Source of the DNA: an uncultured Prochlorococcus sp.
GTDB taxonomy: Bacteria > Cyanobacteriota > Cyanobacteriia > PCC-6307 > Cyanobiaceae
Length of the DNA stretch: 64,000 nucleotides
Reading direction: 5' to 3'
NCBI GenBank assembly: GCA_902578845.1
Contig: CACHEM010000004.1
Location: 8,636-72,635 of the forward strand
Under the pieces are notes generated by a model. That model worked only from the letters and a program-made list of their open reading frames with translations, had not been told where the DNA came from and did not search any database. A program made the position numbers and the translations under genes. Shown here one piece after another: positions 9,120 to 17,693 of this stretch; within the stretch, counting starts at the first letter, position 1; the number at the start of each line of letters is the position of its first letter.

Positions 9120-10175
9120 TTACTTTACAGCAGACCATACTTTGGTCATAAAAAAGGAATTCGATCTTACATCTTTAAACCCTACCTCCTCTATTTTAGA
9201 ATCTATGTCCTCTTTTATGTAATCGCAATAAAAAGGCTCATGAAATGATTTATAGAAGTTTTCCATTACGGATGTAAAGTCAGGTGAATCACTAATTTGA
9301 ATTGAATCAGCTAATACTAATATCCCTCCAGGTTCAAGAACTCTAAAAAATTCATTTAATACTTTACCTCTAATTGTTCTAGGTAATTCATGAAATAAGT
9401 AAACACAAGAAATGCATTGAAAACTATCATTCTCAAAAGGTAATTCCTCAGCATTACCTTTTATTAACTGAATTAAATCTCCATCTAAATCTGAAATATA
9501 TCTACTTGCCTCTTTTAAGTATGAATCAGATAAATCAATTCCTGTTATTTTTTCTTTAGGAAATGCTGCTCTTAATTGTTTTAATGTTCTTCCCGATCCT
9601 GTAGCCACATCAAGTATTTTTATTGAACTTTTTTTTCTATCTCTAAAAATTTCAAGTCCTTCTTTTATTGGCTTAATTATTCTTCTCCTCATTGAGTCAG
9701 CACTACCATTGAAAAGTATCTCTACTTGTAGGTCATAAATGCTAGCGGAAAAATCTGATAAATAACCATCTGTTTGATGATGAAAATTTCTTAAGTAATA
9801 TTGAGGATAATTATCTTTATCAATTGATTTAGGAAGATCATCAAAGTTTTGTTTTCTACGTCTATCCCATGTATTAGGCATATCGAGCCAAATTTTAGGA
9901 TATTGAGTTAGATATCTAAGCCATGGTTCGTCAAACAATAATTTTTTTGGATATATATTTTTTTCTGCATCATTCCAATCTTCTTCTCTTAAGGTATCCA
10001 TTGAATTTTGGATTTGCATTAAAAGATCCCTATCTATATCAAAATTTTCAAGCTTTGAATCGGGAAGAATAAAGTTCATTAATCTTGAACTAATCTGCTT
10101 GTGAGCGAAACCTGCAATGCTTTTACTTTGTTGTAGCGTTTTATATGCAATTTTTGAAATAGATTCCCTAGCCAT
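9120..10175 (-). CDS. Class I SAM-dependent methyltransferase
   Basis: A 351-residue protein whose C-terminal half is a Rossmann-type methyltransferase of the UbiE/Methyltransf_11 group. Motif I is ILDVATGSGRTL at 187-198, followed by ITGIDLSDSYLKEA and the motif V-like region around VLEPGGILVLADS. The N-terminal 160 residues form a separate region with WLDMPNTWDRRRKQNFDDLP, which is not part of the catalytic fold and which I associate with cyanobacterial and plastid-type homologues. The substrate is unknown. It is transcribed away from the glnA terminator. Confidence 0.86.
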   Translation of the reverse strand: MARESISKIAYKTLQQSKSIAGFAHKQISSRLMNFILPDSKLENFDIDRDLLMQIQNSMDTLREEDWNDAEKNIYPKKLLFDEPWLRYLTQYPKIWLDMPNTWDRRRKQNFDDLPKSIDKDNYPQYYLRNFHHQTDGYLSDFSASIYDLQVEILFNGSADSMRRRIIKPIKEGLEIFRDRKKSSIKILDVATGSGRTLKQLRAAFPKEKITGIDLSDSYLKEASRYISDLDGDLIQLIKGNAEELPFENDSFQCISCVYLFHELPRTIRGKVLNEFFRVLEPGGILVLADSIQISDSPDFTSVMENFYKSFHEPFYCDYIKEDIDSKIEEVGFKDVRSNSFFMTKVWSAVK

Positions 10176-10203
10176 TTTTCAATTTATATATCTATATTCC
10201 AAC

Positions 10204-10250
10204 AAAAAAAAAATCAATTTGAGAATATTTTGCGATATTTCTCAAATTGA
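10204..10250 (-). terminator. Rho-independent terminator of glnA
   Basis: Read on the minus strand, a 12-bp perfect stem TCAATTTGAGAA/TTCTCAAATTGA (10214-10250, with further ATAT pairing inside and a GC-containing loop) is followed directly by ten consecutive T residues (10204-10213). It lies 28 bases past the glnA stop and upstream of the methyltransferase gene, so it should separate the two transcripts. It is the clearest intrinsic terminator in the window. Confidence 0.85.
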
Positions 10251-10277
10251 TTAAATTTAACTATTATTTTCTTTTAG

Positions 10278-11699
10278 TTATGCATCGTAATACATAAAGA
10301 ATTCATGTGGATGAGGCCTTTGTCTTAGTTGTTGAACTTCTTCGTATTTTATATCGATAAAGTTATCAATAAAATCTTCTGTAAATACTCCACCAGCTAA
10401 TAGATAATCCTTATCTGCTTTTAACGCATTAAGTGAATCATTTAGAGATGAAGGTACTGTATCAATTTTCGCAAGTTCATCAGCTGGAAGTTCAAATAAA
10501 TCTACATCTACTCCATCACCAGGATCAATTTGATTTTTAATTCCATCAATACCAGCAAGCATCATTACAGAGAATGCTAAGTAAGGATTTGCAAGTGCAT
10601 CACCAGATCTGAATTCTAATCTTTTAGCTTTAGGGCTTGGACCTGTTAGAGGTATTCTTACTGCAGCTGATCTATTACCCTCAGAATAAACTAGATTTAC
10701 AGGTGCTTCGAATCCTGGAACCAATCGTTTATAACTATTTGTAGTAGGGTTAGTAAATGCTAGGAATGAAGGGGCATGCTTAAGTATGCCTCCGATGTAC
10801 CATCTTGCTGTTTGAGATAAATTTGCATATGCTCCTTCACCAAAAAAAAGTGGCTGTCCACTCTTCCATAAACTTTGGTGAACATGCATTCCGGTTCCGT
10901 TATCGTTAAAAACAGGCTTGGGCATAAATGTTGCAGTTTTTCCATATTTTTTTGCAACATTTCTGACAACATATTTATAAGTCATTACGTTATCAGCAGC
11001 ATTTATTAGCGAATCAAATTTCATTCCTAGCTCGTGTTGGCCGGCACCAGCAACTTCATGGTGATGTTTCTCTGTTGGAATACCTAATTCACCCATAAGA
11101 AGAAGCATCTCAGATCTGATATCTTGAGCAGTATCATTAGGAGCTACTGGAAAATATCCTTCTTTGTATTGTATTTTGTATCCTAAGTTTCCCCCTTCTT
11201 CAATTCTCCCTGTATTCCATGGTGCTTCAATAGTATCTACACTATAAAAACAACCTCCTTCTTTAGATTCATATCTAACATCATCAAATAAAAAGAATTC
11301 TGGTTCTGGACCAAAAAATGCAGTATCTGCTATACCAGTTGAATCTAAATATTTTAATGCCTTTTGGGCTAAAGCTCTTGGACACCTATCATAAGGTTCT
11401 CCGCTTCTAGGCTCTTGAATAGAGCAAATCATACTTAGGGTTTTATGTTTATAAAAAGGATCTATCCAAGCTGTACTTGCATCAGGCACCATTGACATAT
11501 CCGAGGCATTAATTGCTTTCCAACCTCTTATTGATGAACCGTCAAAGGCTAGACCTTCTGTAAATGAATCCTCTTCTATCATGTCTGATGTAAGAGTTAA
11601 ATGTTGCCATTTACCATGGATGTCTGTGAATTTTAAATCGATGAGTTCAATTCCTTCATCTTTAATTTGACTTAAAACATCTTGTGGTGACTTAGACAT
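10278..11699 (-). CDS. glnA: Glutamine synthetase type I
   Basis: GlnA condenses ammonium and glutamate with ATP, the entry point of nitrogen assimilation. The chosen ATG at 11699 gives 473 residues, the usual GSI length; a longer frame to 11756 would begin inside the NtcA-like promoter site. Family landmarks include [10 protein letters not shown] near 24-33, FDGSSIRGW near 54-62, the [13 protein letters not shown] segment and [17 protein letters not shown]. The site corresponding to the adenylylated tyrosine of enteric GlnA is phenylalanine (Phe402, in [11 protein letters not shown]), so ATase control is not expected. Small GS-inactivating factors are the known cyanobacterial alternative; none is seen here. 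Confidence 0.97.
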   Translation of the reverse strand: MSKSPQDVLSQIKDEGIELIDLKFTDIHGKWQHLTLTSDMIEEDSFTEGLAFDGSSIRGWKAINASDMSMVPDASTAWIDPFYKHKTLSMICSIQEPRSGEPYDRCPRALAQKALKYLDSTGIADTAFFGPEPEFFLFDDVRYESKEGGCFYSVDTIEAPWNTGRIEEGGNLGYKIQYKEGYFPVAPNDTAQDIRSEMLLLMGELGIPTEKHHHEVAGAGQHELGMKFDSLINAADNVMTYKYVVRNVAKKYGKTATFMPKPVFNDNGTGMHVHQSLWKSGQPLFFGEGAYANLSQTARWYIGGILKHAPSFLAFTNPTTNSYKRLVPGFEAPVNLVYSEGNRSAAVRIPLTGPSPKAKRLEFRSGDALANPYLAFSVMMLAGIDGIKNQIDPGDGVDVDLFELPADELAKIDTVPSSLNDSLNALKADKDYLLAGGVFTEDFIDNFIDIKYEEVQQLRQRPHPHEFFMYYDA

Positions 11700-11721
11700 A
11701 ACTATTGAGATACCTTCTATG

Positions 11722-11763
11722 AAATTAATAACTTGATGATTCTTATTATGTATCAACCGTAAC
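11722..11763 (-). promoter_or_regulatory. NtcA-type activator site and -10 box of the glnA promoter
   Basis: On the minus strand the sequence GTT-ACGGTTGA-TAC (11750-11763) differs by one base from the NtcA consensus GTA-N8-TAC. It is followed after 22 bases by TAATTT (11722-11727), which fits the TAN3T -10 element. This spacing is that of class II NtcA-activated promoters. The box lies about 50 bases before the glnA ATG. Activation by NtcA under nitrogen limitation is an inference from the match and from known cyanobacterial glnA control. Confidence 0.65.
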
Positions 11764-11913
11764 TTTTTTCAACACTAGACGACTTCTTTCAGTGTTTCAA
11801 GTCATAACTTTAATAATTATTTACTTAATTATTTAAATTGAATTAATTTCTTTAAATAAATATCGCTTATGCGACGATATTAGTTTAATTTAAAGATAAT
11901 TAAATGTAAGGCT

Positions 11914-13098
11914 TTGACAGAAGCAAAACTTATTCCGGCTTTAAATAAAGAGAATTTATCTCATTTCTCGAAGACTTATGTTCCCTCTAGACTTTTATTA
12001 GGTCCTGGCCCTTCAAACGCACATCCAGAAGTTCTAAATGCTCTTTCTTTAAATCCAATTGGTCACTTGGATGAAGCATACATTTCATTGATGTCTGATG
12101 TTCAACAACTTCTAAGATATACCTGGCAATGTAATAATCGTCTGACTCTTCCTATGAGTGGTACTGGTAGTGCAGCTATGGAAGCTTCAATAGCTAATTT
12201 TATAGAGGAAGGAGAAAAAATTCTTATTGCTAAAAAAGGATATTTTGGAGACAGACTTGTTGATATGGCAACTAGATATAAAGCTCAAGTTTCCGTTATT
12301 GAAAAACCATGGGGTGAGGCCTTTACTTATGAGGAAATTAAGTATGAAATAGAGACTAAAAAACCAGCTATTTTTGCTATTGTCCATGCTGAAACATCAA
12401 GTGGTGTTTTACAACCTCTTGATGGTATTGGGGATATATGCAGAAAAAATAATTGCTTGTTTTTAGTTGATGCAGTTACTTCTCTAGGCGCTCTAGAACT
12501 ATTGATTGACGAATGGAATATTGATCTAGCATACAGTTGTAGTCAAAAAGGATTAAGCTGTCCTCCAGGATTAAGCCCTTTTACAATGAATAAGAGAGCT
12601 GAAGATAAACTAAGTTCAAGAAAATCAAAAGTACCTAATTGGTATCTAGATTTATCTCTATTAAATAAATATTGGGGTTCTGATCGTGTTTACCATCATA
12701 CTGCTCCTGTAAATATGAATTTTGCTATTCGTGAAGGTTTACGATTAATTGCGAATGAGGGTTTAGACAATGTTTGGAATAGACATAATATTAATGCAAA
12801 GAAATTGTGGAATGGTTTAGAAAGTCTTGGAATGGAATTACATGTATCAGAGAATTATAGATTGCCAACTTTAACCACAGTTAAAATACCTCCAGCAGTT
12901 GATGGGGATGGTTTTAGAAATCATCTTTTAAGAAACTTTGGAATAGAAATAGGAAATGGACTTGGAGAATTATCTGGTAAGGTATGGCGCATAGGATTAA
13001 TGGGCTTTAACTCAAGTGAGGAGAATGTTGATAGATTATTAAACCTATTTGATAATGAGTTAAAAAAATATTCTATTTTTGAGTCCTCAACTTTTTAA
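11914..13098 (+). CDS. Class V aminotransferase (serine/alanine-glyoxylate type)
   Basis: A 394-residue PLP enzyme of the serine-pyruvate/alanine-glyoxylate aminotransferase family, likely acting in photorespiratory glyoxylate-to-glycine conversion. Landmarks are LLLGPGPSNAHPEVL at 27-41, the SGTGSAAMEA phosphate-binding region at 82-91, LVDAVTSLGA at 184-193 and the PLP lysine Lys212 in CSQKGLSCPPG. The start is TTG with an AAGG-like site just upstream; no ATG is better placed. Homologues are sometimes labelled soluble hydrogenase small subunit, an old misannotation. It is divergent from glnA and overlaps tadA tail-to-tail by 26 bases. Confidence 0.9.
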   Translation: MTEAKLIPALNKENLSHFSKTYVPSRLLLGPGPSNAHPEVLNALSLNPIGHLDEAYISLMSDVQQLLRYTWQCNNRLTLPMSGTGSAAMEASIANFIEEGEKILIAKKGYFGDRLVDMATRYKAQVSVIEKPWGEAFTYEEIKYEIETKKPAIFAIVHAETSSGVLQPLDGIGDICRKNNCLFLVDAVTSLGALELLIDEWNIDLAYSCSQKGLSCPPGLSPFTMNKRAEDKLSSRKSKVPNWYLDLSLLNKYWGSDRVYHHTAPVNMNFAIREGLRLIANEGLDNVWNRHNINAKKLWNGLESLGMELHVSENYRLPTLTTVKIPPAVDGDGFRNHLLRNFGIEIGNGLGELSGKVWRIGLMGFNSSEENVDRLLNLFDNELKKYSIFESSTF

Positions 13099-13588
13099 AC
13101 CACAGTTGTAAAATCTGACTGCATTCGTCTTCTAAAATGCCTCCTACAATTTCCATTTTGTGATGAGCGCTTTCATGTTTTGATAGGTCAATTGAGCCAC
13201 CCAATCCACCTCTTTTCTTATCGTAAGCCCCGAAAATAACTTTACCCATCCGAGCTTGAATAAGAGCAGAGGAACACATAGTACAAGGTTCTAAATTTGT
13301 AATAATAGTACATTCATTAAATCTCCAATCATTTTTTATTAGGGATGCCTGCCTAAGTGCCATTATCTCAGCATGACCTAATGGGTCTTTATTTATATTT
13401 CTCCTGTTAACCCCTCTTCCAATACATCTTCCTCTTTCATCTAAAATTATTGAACAGATTGGTAGCTCAACTTTTCCAATTTCTTTGGATCTTTTTAATA
13501 TCGAATTCATCCATAAAGTGTATTTTGAATTATTTGTTTTTTCTTGTTGATCTTTATTACTATTTCCATTTTCAAAAATATATCTCAT
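13073..13588 (-). CDS. tadA: tRNA-specific adenosine deaminase
   Basis: TadA deaminates A34 to inosine in tRNA-Arg(ACG), allowing wobble decoding. The 171-residue protein has the zinc deaminase motifs HAEI (His72, Glu74) and PCTMC (Cys102, Cys105), and ARMGKVIFGAYDKKRGG downstream. A roughly 25-residue polar N-terminal extension precedes the catalytic domain. The 3' end overlaps the convergent aminotransferase gene by 26 bases. It is divergent from the decarboxylase gene across 43 bases. Confidence 0.94.
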   Translation of the reverse strand: MRYIFENGNSNKDQQEKTNNSKYTLWMNSILKRSKEIGKVELPICSIILDERGRCIGRGVNRRNINKDPLGHAEIMALRQASLIKNDWRFNECTIITNLEPCTMCSSALIQARMGKVIFGAYDKKRGGLGGSIDLSKHESAHHKMEIVGGILEDECSQILQLWFKKLRTQK

Positions 13589-13631
13589 TTACCAATATTG
13601 AGAATAGAATTATTAATAGATATCTTATCTG

Positions 13632-15017
13632 ATGGCTGAAGATTTAATTAATAATAAAGATATATATTTCCCCTCATATTTAGGGAATAATGACAAATTG
13701 ATTACTCTTCTAAATAGAGCAAGCCAAACTCTTTGTGACTGGTTCTCTAAAGCTGAGAAAAATGGTCCATCACCTTTTGATGACAGTTTCAAGTGTATTA
13801 TGCCTGCAGAAGATGGCAACTCTGAAGAAGATTTATTTTCTGAGATTGAATCTCTTTTGAATAATTCATTTAATCCCGTTCATCCTGGCTCACTAGCTCA
13901 CCTTGATCCCCCACCTTTAATTTTTTCAATTTTGGGAGATTTAATTGCTGCTGGTTTAAATAATAATCTTCTCGCTTACGAGTTATCACCAAGTGTAACT
14001 TTGCTTGAGGAATCATTATGCAAATGGTTTGCCAAGAAAATAGGGTTTAATGATTTCTCAGGAGGTATAGCTGCTAGCGGAGGTACATTAAGTAATCTGA
14101 ATGCGCTTATAGCAGCAAGAAATAATGCTGGATTAGCTACAAATCCTAATGCTGTACTACTTGTTAGTGAAGATGCTCATTCTTCCTTCGTTAAATGTAT
14201 AAGAGTAATGGGTCTTGATTCTATTAATCTAGTCAGGATTAGAACTGATAATCAAGGTAGAATGGATATAAACGATCTTAGAAAGTCTTTAGATAAATGT
14301 TCAATAGAAAATAAAAAAATATTTGCTATTGTTGCCACCCTTGGGACAACTGTAAGGGGAGCCATTGATCCTATTAAAGAAATAAGTGAAATATGCAAAG
14401 AAAGAAATATATGGCTACATATCGATGGCTCCATTGGAGGTATTTTTGCTGTAACCTCTATTCCAATAGAAGGTCTAAATAATATTAATCAAGCTAATTC
14501 GATAACGATAAATCCACAAAAAATCATTGGCATTACAAAGACTTCATCTTTGTTATTGGTTTCAAATATGAGTACTTTAGAAAATACTTTTAATACTGGA
14601 CTACCATATATATCATCTAAAGAAAATGTTATAAATAGAGGAGAAATTGGCATACAAGGTTCTAGACCTGCAGAGGTTATCAAACTATGGCTTGGATTAC
14701 GTTTTTTAGGTCTGAATGGAATAGAAAATATATTAAAATCATCAATTAAAAGAAAAGATTTTTTTATAAAAAATATTAGTAAGACTAAATTTGATATATA
14801 TTCAGGTCCTCTTCATATCGTTTCATTCTTACCAAAGAAACTTGAGCCAAAAGACTCTGATGCATGGACTCAAACTAAAGTTAATAAACTAATTAATAAT
14901 AATTTTATGCTTTCTAGACCAAAATTTAAAGGTAAATATTTTTTACGGGTTGTCATGGGAAATTACAATACAAAAGAATCTCATATTGAAGAACTTTTGA
15001 GACTTTTAGATGCTTAA
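13632..15017 (+). CDS. Group II PLP-dependent decarboxylase of unknown substrate
   Basis: A 461-residue member of the pyridoxal decarboxylase group that includes glutamate, aromatic amino acid and diaminobutyrate decarboxylases. Landmarks are HPGSLAHLDPPPL at 84-96, ASGGTLSNLNAL at 148-159, DAHSS with the ring-stacking His at about 183, IDGSIGG at 264-270 with the PLP Asp, and Lys297 in NPQK. Most relatives read DPHK and DAAYGG at the last two places, so the active site is divergent. Substrate candidates are acidic or dibasic amino acids, but sequence does not decide. It is divergent from tadA. Confidence 0.82.
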   Translation: MAEDLINNKDIYFPSYLGNNDKLITLLNRASQTLCDWFSKAEKNGPSPFDDSFKCIMPAEDGNSEEDLFSEIESLLNNSFNPVHPGSLAHLDPPPLIFSILGDLIAAGLNNNLLAYELSPSVTLLEESLCKWFAKKIGFNDFSGGIAASGGTLSNLNALIAARNNAGLATNPNAVLLVSEDAHSSFVKCIRVMGLDSINLVRIRTDNQGRMDINDLRKSLDKCSIENKKIFAIVATLGTTVRGAIDPIKEISEICKERNIWLHIDGSIGGIFAVTSIPIEGLNNINQANSITINPQKIIGITKTSSLLLVSNMSTLENTFNTGLPYISSKENVINRGEIGIQGSRPAEVIKLWLGLRFLGLNGIENILKSSIKRKDFFIKNISKTKFDIYSGPLHIVSFLPKKLEPKDSDAWTQTKVNKLINNNFMLSRPKFKGKYFLRVVMGNYNTKESHIEELLRLLDA

Positions 15018-15020
15018 CTT

Positions 15021-15158
15021 ATGAATATGGATAGACCAAAAATTATTGCAATAGTAACAGGGTTTATATCTATAGCTATTTGTATTGCTTATTTACTCTT
15101 AATAACTATCTTTGATTTCAGAACTTATCTAAATGATCAATTATCCAGTTTTACATAG
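15021..15158 (+). CDS. 45-residue single-span membrane peptide
   Basis: A short ATG frame starting 3 bases after the decarboxylase stop: a charged N-terminus (MNMDRPK), one clear membrane helix at about 8-31, and a polar tail ending DQLSSFT. The stop at 15156-15158 overlaps the convergent GTPase gene by 8 bases. The hydrophobic block, tight spacing and lack of any other occupant support it as a real gene. I do not recognise the family and assign no function. Confidence 0.6.
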   Translation: MNMDRPKIIAIVTGFISIAICIAYLLLITIFDFRTYLNDQLSSFT

Positions 15159-16650
15159 TAAATGGAGGTAAACTTTTATTTGATTTAAAATACTTTTTAA
15201 TTTCAATTTTTGAAATAGCTTCTTTTACGAAGTTGTTTAGAATGTCCTCTCTCTTACTTATTCTATAGATCTTATCTACTACTTCTTGGATTCCTCCATC
15301 TCCCCAATCTTGTCCATTTTTAAAATATTCAATTAAACTTTGTCCTACTATTCTTATTAACCAGCCTGCTGTAACTGATTGTATAGATTTAGATAATAAT
15401 ATTTTAGTCAAGCTTGTAGCTAAAGCGGGAGAAAGAATGGCTAGACCGCCTTTTAGAATTCCTTGTTTAGCCAATGCGCTAAGCAATGAAGTCGCTAAAT
15501 CTTTTGCTTCTTTTTTTGTAAGTTTTATTTCATATATTTTTGATAATTCCATTATCATTTGAAGGTTTACGGAGGTAGTAGTGAGGAAATCAACAGCTGG
15601 TAGTGGATTAACTAGTATTACTCCTCCTGTTATCCACATATATTTATTAATCACTTTATTTGACATTAAGTATCTTTGTTCTTGTACGAAATTTTTACTT
15701 TTAATACCTAACTTATTTGAGCGAATAAGAATATTATCTGCCAATAGCTCTTCACCATTGTTATCGAGCGTTTCTATTATTTCTCTAAATAAACTTCCTA
15801 CCTCTGGAAATAAATTTAAAGCATCTGATTTTATATATGGAGATTGTTGAGGTACTGCAATTGTTTGAATAACTGAAATTTTATTTTTTCTAGCTGAAGT
15901 TATAGAAATTATATTTTCTTTGATGAGGTTATTTTCATCTTTAGACCTTAAATCACATTTATTTAGAACTATTATTATTTTTTTCCTTAATTTTAATAAT
16001 TCATTAATTAAATAGTTTTCGTATTTATTTATGTCCTGATCTATAACAAAAAGAACTAAGTCCGAATTTGATGCTTGTATAATTGTTGCTTTTTCTCTTT
16101 CTTCTCCTAATTTAGATGGTTCGAATAAACCAGGAGTATCAACTATATTAATGTTTCTTTTTAAAATTGGGATACGAATTTTGTAGCTATTAATTTGCTT
16201 TGTTGTACCTATTTTTGCAGATGTTTGCCCGACAATATTCTTCAATAAAGATCTTGCTATAGATGTTTTTCCTGATGAACCCGCTCCAAAAAGAGTAACA
16301 TTGTAATCTCCTGTTTTTAGTTGTGACTCTAGTTTATTTTTTTGGTAATTTAACAATTCAACTTTCACTTTATCTTTAATTTTTTTATTAATTTTCTCGA
16401 CCCCTTCCAAACTTATCTTGGCAGCACCATATGTATTTTTTAATGTAAGTGTATTTTTTTTATTTTTATATATAACTTTATAAACTATTTTTTTAAATAA
16501 TTTTTTATCAATATTATAAAAGATATAAATAATTACTATTAAAAATATAAGGGTATAAATATTTACTATTCTTATAAATATCCAAAATAAAATATATAGA
16601 AATAATATTAATACTAAATATTTTATATACTTTATTTTAAAGTAATTCAT
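15151..16650 (-). CDS. Membrane-anchored Era-like GTPase with DUF697-type C-terminus
   Basis: From the ATG at 16650 the protein has 499 residues. Two hydrophobic segments at about 10-48 are followed by a GTPase domain: P-loop GAGSSGKTS at about 122-130, DTPG at 171-174 and NKCD near 230. The C-terminal 200 residues have a helical, glycine/alanine-rich membrane-like part with NPLPAVDFLTTTSVNLQM, characteristic of DUF697/YcjF-type proteins. A longer frame to 16719 would overlap lspA by 68 bases, whereas 16650 begins one base after the lspA stop, so I chose the latter. The function is unknown. Confidence 0.83.
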   Translation of the reverse strand: MNYFKIKYIKYLVLILFLYILFWIFIRIVNIYTLIFLIVIIYIFYNIDKKLFKKIVYKVIYKNKKNTLTLKNTYGAAKISLEGVEKINKKIKDKVKVELLNYQKNKLESQLKTGDYNVTLFGAGSSGKTSIARSLLKNIVGQTSAKIGTTKQINSYKIRIPILKRNINIVDTPGLFEPSKLGEEREKATIIQASNSDLVLFVIDQDINKYENYLINELLKLRKKIIIVLNKCDLRSKDENNLIKENIISITSARKNKISVIQTIAVPQQSPYIKSDALNLFPEVGSLFREIIETLDNNGEELLADNILIRSNKLGIKSKNFVQEQRYLMSNKVINKYMWITGGVILVNPLPAVDFLTTTSVNLQMIMELSKIYEIKLTKKEAKDLATSLLSALAKQGILKGGLAILSPALATSLTKILLSKSIQSVTAGWLIRIVGQSLIEYFKNGQDWGDGGIQEVVDKIYRISKREDILNNFVKEAISKIEIKKYFKSNKSLPPFTM

Positions 16651-16651
16651 T

Positions 16652-17110
16652 TTATCGATTATTTTTAAAAATGTTATACAGTAAAAAAATAAAACCAATA
16701 TTAATAGATATATCAGCAATATTAAATACTGGAAAATTTATAATATTTAAATTTATAAAATCAACAACAAAACCTCTATATATCCTATCTATACCATTAC
16801 CAATAGTTCCCCCAAGAATAAAGCTGTAAGAATATAGATCGAATAAGTTTAAAGTATTTTTACTAAATATTAAATAAACAAGTAATATTGAAAACATAAT
16901 ACTTATTAAAGATAAAAATATTCTATTACCACTAAATATGTTAAATGCTGCACCGTAATTTTTTACAAAGTCTAATTTGAATAAAAGAAAATCTTTATTA
17001 ATAAATAATGTTTTATTATAAAAAATTAAATATTTCGTAAATTGATCTATTAGAACAATAAAAATACTTAATGAAAAAAAATATATTTTTGTTTGTATTT
17101 TATTAATCAT
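16652..17110 (-). CDS. lspA: Lipoprotein signal peptidase (signal peptidase II)
   Basis: LspA cleaves the signal peptide of prolipoproteins after lipidation, within the plasma membrane. The 152-residue protein has four hydrophobic segments, VKNYGAAFNIF near 49-59, GNGIDR at 104-109, and the two catalytic aspartates expected at Asp117 (VVDF) and Asp133 (NIAD). The composition is very AT-driven (many I, N, F, K). The start overlaps the end of bioY by 8 bases and the GTPase gene follows at once, so all three are probably one transcript. Confidence 0.94.
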   Translation of the reverse strand: MINKIQTKIYFFSLSIFIVLIDQFTKYLIFYNKTLFINKDFLLFKLDFVKNYGAAFNIFSGNRIFLSLISIMFSILLVYLIFSKNTLNLFDLYSYSFILGGTIGNGIDRIYRGFVVDFINLNIINFPVFNIADISINIGFIFLLYNIFKNNR

Positions 17111-17678
17111 TATTACTACGTTTTAAACGTTCTATAGGTTTAATAAGTAATAAAAGTGGAAAAATCATTAAAAAATGATATCCAATTTTACCTAATGAGT
17201 ATTTTCCTAAATTATATAAAAATAAATTAAATTGACTGTAGAATAAAATTTGAATGAAGTTGTAAAATATTCCAGTTAAATGCATAGCACCTATTGCTAG
17301 AAATCCATTTCTTAAAAAATTTCCACTATTTATTCTATTACTATTATTTAAATTATCAATTATTTTTATTAATGGATATAAACCTAATAAATAGCCAAAA
17401 TTTGGAGTGAGAAAATAACCTATTGAACCTCCTTGATGAAAGACAGGAACTATAAATAACCCCAAAATTAAATATATAGAAAATGCTCTGAAAACAACTT
17501 TTTTGTGAAATATAAGTGTTAATAAAATTATCGTTGGAATTTGCCATGAGATAGGTAACTCAAAGCTATTACTTGATTTATAGATAAAAGGTAGTGGAAT
17601 ATAAACAGGTAACATTGATGTTATTACTAGTGATTGAAGACTCACCAGTATCTCAATTAATTTATAAAAATTGAGCAT
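17103..17678 (-). CDS. bioY: Biotin transporter substrate-binding subunit BioY
   Basis: BioY is the membrane S-component of ECF biotin transporters and can also work without dedicated ATPases. The 191-residue protein has about six hydrophobic segments, with the family phrases VYIPLPFIYKS, YLILGLFIVPVFHQGG and YFLTPNFGYLLGLYPLI. No EcfA/EcfT genes are adjacent, so this is a solitary BioY or uses remote partners. It overlaps lspA by 8 bases, a common pairing in cyanobacteria, and follows the permease gene after 15 bases. Confidence 0.9.
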   Translation of the reverse strand: MLNFYKLIEILVSLQSLVITSMLPVYIPLPFIYKSSNSFELPISWQIPTIILLTLIFHKKVVFRAFSIYLILGLFIVPVFHQGGSIGYFLTPNFGYLLGLYPLIKIIDNLNNSNRINSGNFLRNGFLAIGAMHLTGIFYNFIQILFYSQFNLFLYNLGKYSLGKIGYHFLMIFPLLLLIKPIERLKRSNND

Positions 17679-17693
17679 TATTTTAAATTCTAT

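Noticed and set aside
10760..10972. Minus-strand frame of 70 residues inside glnA
   Set aside because: It lies in another frame of glnA on the same strand, in fully conserved glutamine synthetase coding sequence, so it is a shadow.
11914..11919. TTGACA at the start of the aminotransferase gene as a -35 element
   Set aside because: It is the TTG start and second codon of the gene, and no -10 follows at the right spacing.
13450..13632. Plus-strand 60-residue frame over tadA
   Set aside because: Antisense to conserved TadA coding sequence with no start signal; the tadA reading frame explains the region.
15581..15850. 89-residue plus-strand frame within the GTPase gene
   Set aside because: Antisense to the DUF697-type C-terminal region, no RBS, and composition reflects the opposite strand.
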